Assembly: GCF_000069945.1 (NCBI RefSeq)
Contig: NC_010545.1
Span: forward strand, 248,001 to 312,000
Length of the DNA: 64,000 nucleotides
Direction: 5' to 3'
From: Corynebacterium urealyticum DSM 7109
GTDB lineage: Bacteria > Actinomycetota > Actinomycetes > Mycobacteriales > Mycobacteriaceae
Under the pieces are notes generated by a model. That model worked only from the letters and a program-made list of their open reading frames with translations. It had not been told where the DNA came from and ran no database searches. A program made the translations under genes and the position numbers. This document shows positions 9,684-17,342 of the stretch, in pieces (positions within the stretch are counted from its first letter, which is position 1; the number at the start of each line of letters is the position of its first letter).

Positions 9684-10432
9684 TGAAGCTGAATCTTGAA
9701 ATTTGGCGTCAGGCGGGCCCGAACGCCGAAGGCCACTTCGAGTCCGTCAAGGTTGACGACGCCGCAGAGCAGATGTCCATCCTGGAGCTGCTGGACCACG
9801 TCAACACCATGTACGTCGAGGCTGGCAAGGAGCCCTTCGCCTTCGCCTCTGACTGCCGCGAGGGTATCTGTGGTACCTGTGGCCTGATGGTGAACGACCG
9901 TCCGCACGGCCCAGACCAGAACAAGCCTGCTTGCCAGCAGCGCCTGGTTTCCTTCAACGATGGCGACACCATCAAGCTGGAGCCGCTGCGCTCCGCTGCA
10001 TACCCGGTCATCAAGGACATGGTCGTCGACCGTTCCGCGCTGGACCGCGTCATGGAGAAGGGCGGCTTCGTTTCCGTCCAGGCTGGTACCGCACCGGACG
10101 CCGACGACCTGCTGGTCAACCACTCTGACGCGGAGAAGGCTCTGGACCACGCGGCCTGCATCGGCTGTGGTGCGTGTGTCGCAGCCTGCCCGAACGGCGC
10201 TGCTCACCTGTTCACCGGCGCGAAGCTGGTTCACCTCACCCTGTCCCCGATGGGTCGCGAGGAGCGCGGCAAGCGCGCCCGCGCCATGGTCGACGAGGTG
10301 GAGACCAACTTCGGTCACTGCTCCCTGTACGGCGAGTGCGCGGACGTCTGCCCGGCTGGCATCCCGCTGACCGCCGTTGCCGCGATCACGAAGGAGCGCG
10401 CACGTGCTGCCTTCCGCGGTAAGGACGACTAG
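9683..10432 (+). CDS. sdhB: succinate dehydrogenase iron-sulfur subunit
   Basis: This 249-residue subunit passes electrons from the flavin to the quinone site. The [2Fe-2S] ligands are in DCREGICGTCGLMVN plus the Cys of ACQQRLV. The second domain has CIGCGACVAACPNG and CSLYGECADVCPAGIP for the other clusters. It overlaps the sdhA stop by one base. As in other bacterial SdhB proteins of this class, the N-terminal domain is ferredoxin-like and the C-terminal domain is alpha-helical. Confidence 0.97.
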   Translation: MKLNLEIWRQAGPNAEGHFESVKVDDAAEQMSILELLDHVNTMYVEAGKEPFAFASDCREGICGTCGLMVNDRPHGPDQNKPACQQRLVSFNDGDTIKLEPLRSAAYPVIKDMVVDRSALDRVMEKGGFVSVQAGTAPDADDLLVNHSDAEKALDHAACIGCGACVAACPNGAAHLFTGAKLVHLTLSPMGREERGKRARAMVDEVETNFGHCSLYGECADVCPAGIPLTAVAAITKERARAAFRGKDD

Positions 10433-10477
10433 GTTAAGCTGTAGATACATACAGGTTTTCCGGAAAGTAGGAAAGAA

Positions 10478-10792
10478 ATGGCTCTCGCTGAAAGCCTCCA
10501 GATGGAGCGTTACTACGAGGACGGCTTCGTCCCGTCGAGCTACGATGCGCCGCACTCTTCTCTGCACCGCTCTATCACCTGGGTCGCGATGGGCTCCATC
10601 CTGAGTTCCCTGGCCTTCTTTGGCATGGCGATCTACGGCCTGGCTGGTGCAGCCGGTAGCGACAATGCAACCGGTTTCGTTATCGCAGGTCTGATCGGTG
10701 CTGTGCTCCTTCTCTTCGGTGGTTTCGCCATGGTCCACATCGGTCGCGCGAACTACCGCGAGTACGTCAAGCGCAGTGGTCGCATCCACTAG
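10478..10792 (+). CDS. small conserved membrane protein downstream of sdhCAB
   Basis: This 104-residue protein has two hydrophobic segments (about residues 33-55 and 65-90) and charged ends. AGGAAAG (10469-10475) lies just upstream of the ATG. I recall a small membrane protein gene at the same place after sdhB in C. glutamicum, so it is probably conserved with complex II, as an accessory or assembly factor. That role is inference only. A terminator follows at 10867. Confidence 0.75.
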   Translation: MALAESLQMERYYEDGFVPSSYDAPHSSLHRSITWVAMGSILSSLAFFGMAIYGLAGAAGSDNATGFVIAGLIGAVLLLFGGFAMVHIGRANYREYVKRSGRIH

Positions 10793-10866
10793 AACTTGGC
10801 TAGCACGCGCGTGATGCACGCGCAGGGCACGCACCTCCAACGCAGCCCGCAAAGCTAGTACTTGAG

Positions 10867-10912
10867 GCCGCCCCGGTCCCGTCATTGAGGACGGTGACCG
10901 GGGCGGCTTTTT
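10867..10912 (+). terminator. rho-independent terminator of the sdh operon
   Basis: 12-bp stem (10867-10878 with 10896-10907) extended by an inner CCGTC/GACGG stem, then TTTTT. Confidence 0.85.
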
Positions 10913-11012
10913 GCATGCTGCTTCTCGGTCGCGCGACGGCATGGCAGGCTTGGGGCTGCGTCGCGGTGGGGGAGGGGAAGACCCCAAGGGCTAAAGCTGC
11001 GATACTGGTGGG

Positions 11013-12338
11013 GTGAGCCATCGCAGCATTGATAACCCCGCCCCAGCTAGCAGCAGCCTGCCGGTGCCCGGCCCCTCCCCGGAGTCCGAGGCCCAGCGGC
11101 GCCACGACCTGCGCAAGCACAAGGCCATCGCCTCGGGCCTGCTGATCTTCGCGGCGATCGTCTTCGTCATCTGCCGCATCGTGGATCACGGCGGCGATGC
11201 CCCGGCCTGGGTCGGCTACGTCCAGGCCGCCGCCGAGGCCGGCATGGTTGGTGGTATCGCGGACTGGTTCGCCGTCACCGCACTCTTCCGCCACCCACTG
11301 GGCCTGCCGATCCCACACACCGCGATCATCAAGCGGAAGAAGGACCAGGTCGGCCACTCGCTGTCGGAGTTCGTCGGCGAGAACTTCCTCAACGCCACCC
11401 TCATCTCCGAGAAGCTGCGGGCCGCCCACCTGCCTACACGGGCCGCCAAGTGGGTAGTGGAATCCGAGGGGGACCAGGTCATCAGCCGGGAGATCGGCAA
11501 GCTGATCCGGCTGACGGTCAACGGGGTGAACGCCAAGGAAGTCGAGGCCGTCCTGCGCGTGATGGTCATCGACCGCCTCCGCGAACCACAGTGGGGCCCA
11601 CCGATGGGGCGCGGCCTACAGCAGCTCATCGACGAGGGCCGCACCGAGCCACTGGTCGACGCGGCCGTCATCTGGATGGACGATAAGGCCCGGGAGTCAG
11701 AGGACTTCATCGTCAACCTCATCGACGAGCGCACCCCGCGCTGGGCGCCCCGCTTCGTCCGCGAGCTCGTCGGCGACCGCGTCTACCGCGAGGTCGTGGA
11801 CTTCACCGCTGCGGTGCGGGCCAACCCGAACCACGAGGCCCGCCAGCAGTTCCGCAGCTTCATCGCGGGTCTGGCCCGCGACCTTCAGCACGACCCGGTG
11901 ATGATCCAACGCATGGAGAACATCAAGGAGGACATCCTCAACTCCGGGCCCATTACCGCGCTTCCGGCGACCGTGTGGGAGAACACCCGGCACGTGCTCG
12001 CAGAGCAGGCCGAGGACCCAGAGTCCATGTTGCGCACCCGCATCGCGGCCTGGGTCAGCGAATTCGCCGAGCGAGTGCTCGAGGAACCACAGCTGCGCGA
12101 AAACCTGGAAGACCGGCTGGTTGGGGCGGCGTCCTACCTGGCGGAAAACTACGCAGGTGAGGTCACTAGCATCATCGGTGAGACCGTGGAGCGGTGGGAC
12201 GCTGAGGAGGCAAGCGACCGCATCGAGCTGATGGTGGGCAAGGACCTGCAGTTCATCCGCGTCAATGGCACCGTCGTGGGCGCCTTGGCGGGGCTGGCTA
12301 TCTACTCGCTGGCGCAGCTGATCGGCTGGCTCTTCTAG
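11013..12338 (+). CDS. DUF445 family membrane protein
   Basis: This 441-residue protein has the DUF445 layout: a hydrophobic helix at about 30-50, the conserved GGIADWFAVTALFRHPLGLPIPHTAII segment at about 68-95, a long helical middle region, and a C-terminal hydrophobic helix (ALAGLAIYSLAQLIGWLF). No enzymatic function is established for the family. The GTG at 11013 lies 6 nt after a GATACT -10-like box (11001-11006) with no ribosome binding site, so it is probably leaderless. It is monocistronic or shares transcription with the DUF2516 gene 61 nt downstream, which has its own -10. Confidence 0.85.
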   Translation: MSHRSIDNPAPASSSLPVPGPSPESEAQRRHDLRKHKAIASGLLIFAAIVFVICRIVDHGGDAPAWVGYVQAAAEAGMVGGIADWFAVTALFRHPLGLPIPHTAIIKRKKDQVGHSLSEFVGENFLNATLISEKLRAAHLPTRAAKWVVESEGDQVISREIGKLIRLTVNGVNAKEVEAVLRVMVIDRLREPQWGPPMGRGLQQLIDEGRTEPLVDAAVIWMDDKARESEDFIVNLIDERTPRWAPRFVRELVGDRVYREVVDFTAAVRANPNHEARQQFRSFIAGLARDLQHDPVMIQRMENIKEDILNSGPITALPATVWENTRHVLAEQAEDPESMLRTRIAAWVSEFAERVLEEPQLRENLEDRLVGAASYLAENYAGEVTSIIGETVERWDAEEASDRIELMVGKDLQFIRVNGTVVGALAGLAIYSLAQLIGWLF

Positions 12339-12399
12339 CGGAAGGGACGGTGGCCTGCCGCTCCCGCTGCGTGTCCGGGGCGTGCACTAGGATGAGGCC

Positions 12400-12720
12400 A
12401 TGATGAATCCCGCAATACTCATCGGCTTCCAGGTGGCTTTCTACCTGTATATGTCCCTGTCCGTGATCGTTCTGATCCTGGGGGTTGCTGCCGCTGCCCA
12501 GGTGGCAATGACCCGCGATGATGCCTTCGAGGTCATCAACCGCAAGAAGCAGAACTGGCTGCTGCTTGGGGGCGGGGCAGCGCTGACTGGCCTATTCGGC
12601 ATCTTCGGTGGCGGTGCCTTCCCACTGTGGATCATCGGTGCGGTGATCGTCGGTATCTACTGGCAGGATGTTCGCCCGGCGATCCGCGACATCCTCGATA
12701 ACGCCTCCGGGGCGTGGTAG
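12400..12720 (+). CDS. DUF2516 family membrane protein
   Basis: This 106-residue protein has three hydrophobic segments separated by a polar loop ([16 protein letters not shown]), typical of DUF2516, an actinobacterial family of unknown function. TAGGAT (12388-12393) lies 6 nt before the ATG, suggesting a leaderless mRNA; the next codon is also ATG. The gene end overlaps the deoC start region. Confidence 0.8.
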   Translation: MMNPAILIGFQVAFYLYMSLSVIVLILGVAAAAQVAMTRDDAFEVINRKKQNWLLLGGGAALTGLFGIFGGGAFPLWIIGAVIVGIYWQDVRPAIRDILDNASGAW

Positions 12721-13433
12721 CCGTGGCTGCTTCCCAGAACTCGTCAGGGTCCGTGTCCCCGAGCCGCGAGTCGGTCGCTCAGATTATGGACGCCACCCTG
12801 CTGGCCACCGACGCCAGCCGGGAGGACGTGCGGGCTCTGCTCCGCGAGGCCCAGGAACTCGGCTGTGGTGCGGTGTGCGTATCCCCGTCCATGCTGCCGA
12901 TCTCGGGGGATTACCCCGGGCTGCGCGTGGCCACGGTGGCGGGATTTCCCTCCGGTAAGCACCAGAGCCTCATCAAGGCGACCGAGGCCCGCTTTTCGGT
13001 GGAACAGGGCGCCGATGAGGTGGACATGGTCATTGACGTGGCCAATGCTGTGGCCGCCGATGAGAATGCCATGCTCTCGGAGATCATGGCCGTGCGCGAG
13101 GCGCTACCCGCGCCAGCGGTGCTGAAGGTAATCCTGGAATCCGCGGTGCTTTCCGAGGAGCAGCTGCGCGCTGCAGTGCGTTCGGCCGCTCGCGCCGGCG
13201 CGGATTTCGTGAAGACCTCCACTGGCTTCCATCCGGCGGGAGGCGCCAGCGTCGAGGCTGTGCGGATCATGGCCGATGAGCTGGATCGGATGGGCAAGCG
13301 CGGCCGGGTGGGGATCAAGGCCTCCGGCGGCATTCGCACCTGGGAGCAAGCCGTGGCCATGATCGAGGCGGGGGCGACCCGCCTGGGGGTTTCTGCCGCC
13401 CGCGCCATTTTGGAGGGCGCGCCGCAGCAGTAG
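12714..13433 (+). CDS. deoC: deoxyribose-phosphate aldolase
   Basis: This 239-residue class I aldolase cleaves 2-deoxyribose 5-phosphate to glyceraldehyde 3-phosphate and acetaldehyde. The Schiff-base Lys is in FVKTSTGF (Lys167) and the second catalytic Lys in [10 protein letters not shown] (Lys202), with EVDMVID upstream. It starts at GTG 12714, overlapping the previous stop, or at GTG 12723; neither has a clear ribosome binding site, so coupling to the upstream gene is likely. The order DUF2516-deoC is one I associate with Actinobacteria. Confidence 0.93.
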   Translation: MVAVAASQNSSGSVSPSRESVAQIMDATLLATDASREDVRALLREAQELGCGAVCVSPSMLPISGDYPGLRVATVAGFPSGKHQSLIKATEARFSVEQGADEVDMVIDVANAVAADENAMLSEIMAVREALPAPAVLKVILESAVLSEEQLRAAVRSAARAGADFVKTSTGFHPAGGASVEAVRIMADELDRMGKRGRVGIKASGGIRTWEQAVAMIEAGATRLGVSAARAILEGAPQQ

Positions 13434-13449
13434 TCGGGGGTGAAGGGGA

Positions 13450-14439
13450 TTAAGCCGCGGCCCGGTTGAAGATCTCGCCGCCGGAGCCCACTGCTCCCGG
13501 GCGGTCCTCCTCGGCCGGGGTGTTGTCCCCGGTACCGTCGTTGCCGCGATCCGTGCGCGGGCTTTCCTGCCCGCCCTGCTGGGATTGCCCCGCCTCATTG
13601 AGGGAGCTCTGCAGCTCGTTGAGATCGACATCCGTGCCGTGCAGGGAGATCTGCAGGCCGTTGTTGGTGACGCGCACATCGCGGGCCTCAAGGCCACCTG
13701 GCGTGTTCTGCTCCACGGACTGTTCGACAGCGCCGCCGAGCGCCTCAGCAAGGACATCCGGCAGCTCCTGACCGAAGACCTTCACGGCCGAGACTTCCAT
13801 CGTCAGCTGGCCTTTCTCGATCTTCGGGCTCATCACGATGCTGGCCAGCCCGCCGCTGAACTGCACTTCGAGGGTCTGATCCTGGGGGTTCGGCACAACG
13901 TCATCGACCTGAAGGAGGCTGTTCAGCAGGTCATCGTCCGACTGGCCGGACTGATTGGCGATCATCTCGGCCTTCATGACCTCCTTCGGCAGCTCCGCGT
14001 CGACGGTCAGCTCGCCGAAACGCATGTCCTGCGGAGTCTCGCCCATCGAGAGCTTCTTTCCGGTGATGTGGGTTCGCGGCATGCCGGTGACGACCGGGCG
14101 GTTGGGGTCGTTGTCCTCATAAGAGACGTCGATGCTGGAGGGGACCTCCACCTCCAGGTGTGGCAGCGATCGCTGCACCAACCCCAGGAGCACCGGGGTG
14201 GTGCCCAGCGATACCTTCGGGTCCTCGACCGTGCGCGAATTCGAAGCCTCGGTCAGGGAGTTCTTGATCTCATGCTTGATGTACCAGCGCGCGCCGAACT
14301 CGGCGATCAGAGCGAGCAGAAGCACGATGATCACGATGATGGCCAGGACCTTCGGCGCCTTCGACTTCTTCTCCGGGGCCTGCTGGGCCGGGAAGCCGGA
14401 GAACTGGGGCTGCTGGGGATAGTAATTTTGAGAGCTCAC
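13450..14439 (-). CDS. DUF2993 (LmeA-like) membrane-anchored protein
   Basis: This 329-residue protein has a short Gln/Pro-rich cytosolic N-terminus (SSQNYYPQQPQF), one transmembrane helix at about 30-48 and an extracytoplasmic DUF2993 domain (ARWYIKHEIKNSLTEA through LQISLHGTDVDL). The tail is acidic and disordered. Mycobacterial relatives include LmeA, a phospholipid-binding protein needed for lipomannan maturation, so an envelope lipid role is reasonable but not shown. The start is GTG 14439, with a CACTAT box (14445-14450, minus strand) 5 nt upstream, probably leaderless. It converges on deoC, 16 nt apart. Confidence 0.75.
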   Translation of the reverse strand: MSSQNYYPQQPQFSGFPAQQAPEKKSKAPKVLAIIVIIVLLLALIAEFGARWYIKHEIKNSLTEASNSRTVEDPKVSLGTTPVLLGLVQRSLPHLEVEVPSSIDVSYEDNDPNRPVVTGMPRTHITGKKLSMGETPQDMRFGELTVDAELPKEVMKAEMIANQSGQSDDDLLNSLLQVDDVVPNPQDQTLEVQFSGGLASIVMSPKIEKGQLTMEVSAVKVFGQELPDVLAEALGGAVEQSVEQNTPGGLEARDVRVTNNGLQISLHGTDVDLNELQSSLNEAGQSQQGGQESPRTDRGNDGTGDNTPAEEDRPGAVGSGGEIFNRAAA

Positions 14440-14566
14440 CCAACATAGTGTTCCGCAAAGCCAGCAAGATTTCTATAAAACCGCGCTCCGGTGGCAGTTG
14501 CGGGCAATCCAGCGGGAGACCCCACCCGCAGCGGAAGGATGCCCACCGGGGCGCCGCGGAAGGGGA

Positions 14567-15406
14567 TTAGATCCGGATGTCGCTCACGAGTTCCCAAGGG
14601 ACAGTGAGCAGATTGTCCTGCATCCGCCGCCGCGGGTTGAGCTTCGCCAGCTCGGCCGGAAGCTGGCTCAACAGGTCCGCGCGGGCGAAGCGCCAGCGCA
14701 CCCGCGGGCCGTAGGGTGCATAACCCGCAGCCCGGTCCCAGGCCGCATCCGCAGCCTGTAGCAGCGCGAAAATCTTGTGGCCCTCGGTGTTCTCGTGGAT
14801 CAGAGCCTTCGGCAGCCGCTCCGCCACATCCGAGGGCTTGTCAACATCGGCCGGATCCCAGGCCAGCGTCAGCGTCTGGGGGCCAGACTCGTCCAGGAGC
14901 ACCCAGGCCGCCCGCCGTCCGACCTCATCGCAGGTCCCCTCGATGATCTGCCCGCCGGGGCTCAGCCCCGCGATCATCATCTGCCAGGCCGCGAGCACCT
15001 CGGAGACGTCGTACTGGCGCAGCACGTTGAAGGCCCGCACCAATTCGGCGCGGTGGCCCGCCAGCTCGAAGCCGCCCAGGGCGAACTCCACGCCATCGCG
15101 GGGCGGCAGCACCCGCGAGGGCTCGATCTCGAGCCCGAGCACGCGCACCTTGGGGTCTACCCGGCGCAGCCATCCGGCCCACTCCACCGTGGTGGTGTGA
15201 GAAGCCCCGTAGCCCACATCCACGGCGAGCGGGCGACGTCCGGATGAAGAAGCAGCATCGAAGGCGGCGCGCACCGCGGGGTGATGAGCGAGCCACCGGT
15301 CGGCCTTGCGCAGCCGGTTGAAGCCGGTTGTGCCGCGGGTGGGTACGCCAACGGGCCCGTCCTGCGACCAGGAACGGGCCCGTAGATTGTGGGCGTGATC
15401 AGCCAC
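14567..15406 (-). CDS. putative SAM-dependent methyltransferase
   Basis: This 279-residue protein has a Rossmann motif I (LAVDVGYGASHTTTVEW, about residues 60-76), motif II-like VRVLGLEIEP and LSPGGQIIEGTCDEVGRRAAWVLL. These resemble class I methyltransferases, although VDVGYG is a variant of the usual DxGxG. The substrate is unknown. It lies 6 nt after the stop of the DUF2505 gene and is probably co-transcribed with it. The GTG start at 15406 has no strong ribosome binding site. Confidence 0.7.
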   Translation of the reverse strand: MADHAHNLRARSWSQDGPVGVPTRGTTGFNRLRKADRWLAHHPAVRAAFDAASSSGRRPLAVDVGYGASHTTTVEWAGWLRRVDPKVRVLGLEIEPSRVLPPRDGVEFALGGFELAGHRAELVRAFNVLRQYDVSEVLAAWQMMIAGLSPGGQIIEGTCDEVGRRAAWVLLDESGPQTLTLAWDPADVDKPSDVAERLPKALIHENTEGHKIFALLQAADAAWDRAAGYAPYGPRVRWRFARADLLSQLPAELAKLNPRRRMQDNLLTVPWELVSDIRI

Positions 15407-15412
15407 GGAAGT

Positions 15413-15913
15413 TTAGGCGTTCTCCTTGAGATACTTCTCGATCAGGGAGGACTCGTGGGCGATGAACTGCTCGACCCACGCCATGATCTTCGGCTCCAGC
15501 ATGGAACCCATCATGGGGATCTTAACGTCCACCGCGGACTTGGCGTTCAGGGTGGTCGCACCATCGGCGTCCTGCAGCACCAGGTCGGCATTGAACTTCA
15601 CCGGCAGGCCCGAGACCTCGGCGGTGACAGTGCCGGTCGCGCGGCCGCCCTCGATCGGGCCCAGGGTGACGGTGCGGGCCAGCTCGAGGGCAGCCGGAAC
15701 CATCGCGCGGAAGGACTCCGGGACGGCGTCAATCGGCAGCTTCTCGGCCAGCTCAGCCTTGACGTTCGGGCCGCCGGTGAAGCTGCGGACTTCGCCGGGC
15801 TCGTCACCGATGTTCTTCGCCTCGTACTCCCAGTACTCCTGGGAGGACAGCGCGGCGTGGACATCGGCGAGCGGGAAGCCGATGCTGTGGGTGTTCTCAC
15901 TGTTAGTCGTCAT
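15413..15913 (-). CDS. DUF2505 domain protein (SRPBCC fold)
   Basis: This 166-residue protein matches the DUF2505 family of the START/SRPBCC superfamily, which usually binds hydrophobic ligands. Visible features are the N-terminal SIGFPLADVHAALSSQEYWEYEA, a central beta-rich part and a C-terminal amphipathic helix (EQFIAHESSLIEKYLKENA). No transmembrane segment or signal peptide is present. The ATG start lies 6 nt after TAGCCT on the minus strand, so the gene is probably leaderless and divergent from murB with only 23 bp between them. Confidence 0.75.
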   Translation of the reverse strand: MTTNSENTHSIGFPLADVHAALSSQEYWEYEAKNIGDEPGEVRSFTGGPNVKAELAEKLPIDAVPESFRAMVPAALELARTVTLGPIEGGRATGTVTAEVSGLPVKFNADLVLQDADGATTLNAKSAVDVKIPMMGSMLEPKIMAWVEQFIAHESSLIEKYLKENA

Positions 15914-15936
15914 GGCTACAGGCTACCGTTAGAGGC
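15914..15936. promoter_or_regulatory. divergent leaderless promoter pair, DUF2505 gene / murB
   Basis: The whole intergenic region is 23 bp. On the minus strand TAGCCT (15925-15920) is followed by 6 nt and ATG. On the plus strand TACCGT (15924-15929) is followed by 7 nt and GTG. The two hexamers share the TA at 15924-15925, so polymerase can probably occupy only one direction at a time. Confidence 0.6.
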
Positions 15937-17184
15937 GTGACACAAAAGCAGAATCACGCCAATACTTTTCCGGCCGCAACTACCGGCCCCGCCGCCGTGC
16001 CGACGCTCGACGAGGTGGCCGCCGCCGTCGCCCCCACCGGTGCCACCGTGGACCGGCGACCACTCGCGGAACTGACCACGCTGCGCATCGGTGGGCAGCC
16101 GGCCGCCGTGGTGGAATGCACCACCGCCGAGCAGCTGGCCGGTGTGCTGGAGGCCGTCGACGCCGCGGGCTGGCGCGTGCTGATCGTCGGTGGGGGATCG
16201 AACCTGTTGATCGGGGAGGGTCCGGAGGTTTCCGAGCTGGTTGTCGTGCACGCCGCGGACACTCCGGGCGCGGCCATTAGCATTGATCCGGAGACGGGCG
16301 TGTGCTCGGCCTTCGCGGGAGTGGAGTGGGATCGTTTCGTCGCCGCGACCGTGGCCGCCGGCCTGGGTGGGCTGGAGTGCCTCAGCGGTATCCCGGGCTG
16401 CGTTGGAGCCACCCCGGTGCAAAACGTGGGCGCCTACGGGGCGGAAGTATCCCAGGTGCTGCGCAGGGTGCGGCTCTACGACCGCGCCCGCCGGGTCGCG
16501 GAGTGGGTGGCGCCCGAGAGCCTGGATCTGGCCTACCGCTACTCGAACCTGAAGTTCACCGACCGTGCGGCGGTGCTGGAGGTGGAGTTCCAGCTGGACC
16601 CGGCGGGGCTCTCTCTGCCGCTGCGCTTCGGTGAGCTAGCCCGGCGCCTGGGCGTGGCCCGCCCGGCTGAGGGGGAGGAGGCCGACCAGATCCGCCGCCC
16701 GGCCGCAGAGGTTCGCCAGGCGGTGCTGGAACTGCGCGCTGGCAAGGGCATGGTTCTTAATGCCGAGGACCAGGACACCTGGTCCGCCGGTTCCTTCTTC
16801 ACCAATCCGGTCGTCGCTGGAGACGCGGCACGGGATGCGGTGGTCGCCGCCGTTCGCGAGCGCGTCGGTGAGGCGGAGGCCGAGGCCATGCCACTGTTCT
16901 CCGTCGGAACGCCGGAGAAGCCGGAGTTCAAGTTCTCCGCGGCCTGGCTCATTGAGCGGGCGGGCTTCCACAAGGGCTGGCAGGTGCCAGGCCGGGAGCA
17001 TGCCGGGCTGTCCACCAAGCACACCCTGGCGCTGACCAACCGGGGAGGGGCGAGCAGCGCGGACGTGGTGGCGCTGGCCACCGCGGTGCGCGACGGGGTC
17101 TTCGAGGCTTTCGGCGTGGAGCTGGTGCCCGAGCCGGTGTGGATCGGGGCGGAGCTGCCGCAGGTCAACAGCGCAACTGACTAG
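15937..17184 (+). CDS. murB: UDP-N-acetylenolpyruvoylglucosamine reductase
   Basis: This 415-residue FAD enzyme makes UDP-MurNAc from the enolpyruvyl intermediate in peptidoglycan synthesis. FAD-binding motifs are TTLRIGGQPAAVV, LIVGGGSNLLIGE and SGIPGCVGATPVQNVGAYG. The proton-donating Ser is in WSAGSFFTNPVV, and the C-terminal part (AAWLIERAGFHKG, HTLALTNRGG) is the type I substrate domain. The extra length relative to E. coli MurB comes from insertions typical of Actinobacteria. The start is a leaderless-looking GTG, divergent from the DUF2505 gene. Confidence 0.96.
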   Translation: MTQKQNHANTFPAATTGPAAVPTLDEVAAAVAPTGATVDRRPLAELTTLRIGGQPAAVVECTTAEQLAGVLEAVDAAGWRVLIVGGGSNLLIGEGPEVSELVVVHAADTPGAAISIDPETGVCSAFAGVEWDRFVAATVAAGLGGLECLSGIPGCVGATPVQNVGAYGAEVSQVLRRVRLYDRARRVAEWVAPESLDLAYRYSNLKFTDRAAVLEVEFQLDPAGLSLPLRFGELARRLGVARPAEGEEADQIRRPAAEVRQAVLELRAGKGMVLNAEDQDTWSAGSFFTNPVVAGDAARDAVVAAVRERVGEAEAEAMPLFSVGTPEKPEFKFSAAWLIERAGFHKGWQVPGREHAGLSTKHTLALTNRGGASSADVVALATAVRDGVFEAFGVELVPEPVWIGAELPQVNSATD

Positions 17185-17190
17185 GCACTA

Positions 17191-17260
17191 AAAGAACAAC
17201 GCCCTTGGCGCGAGCTTCGCGACCCCCAAAGCTGGGGTCAGTCTCGGCCTAGGGCGTTGT
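17191..17260 (-). terminator. terminator-like stem between murB and acyl-CoA synthetase
   Basis: An outer 10-bp stem (17196-17205 with 17251-17260) encloses an inner GACCCC/GGGGTC hairpin (17221-17239). Read on the minus strand it ends in TTCTTTT, so it best serves the acyl-CoA synthetase gene, but it may act in both directions. Confidence 0.6.
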
Positions 17261-17342
17261 GCGTGTTCGGTATCGCCGGGCGAGTACCTGAGGCGGGTGA
17301 GTGCCCGTCTCAGGCATCGAACCCGGCGACCCGGGTGGAGGC

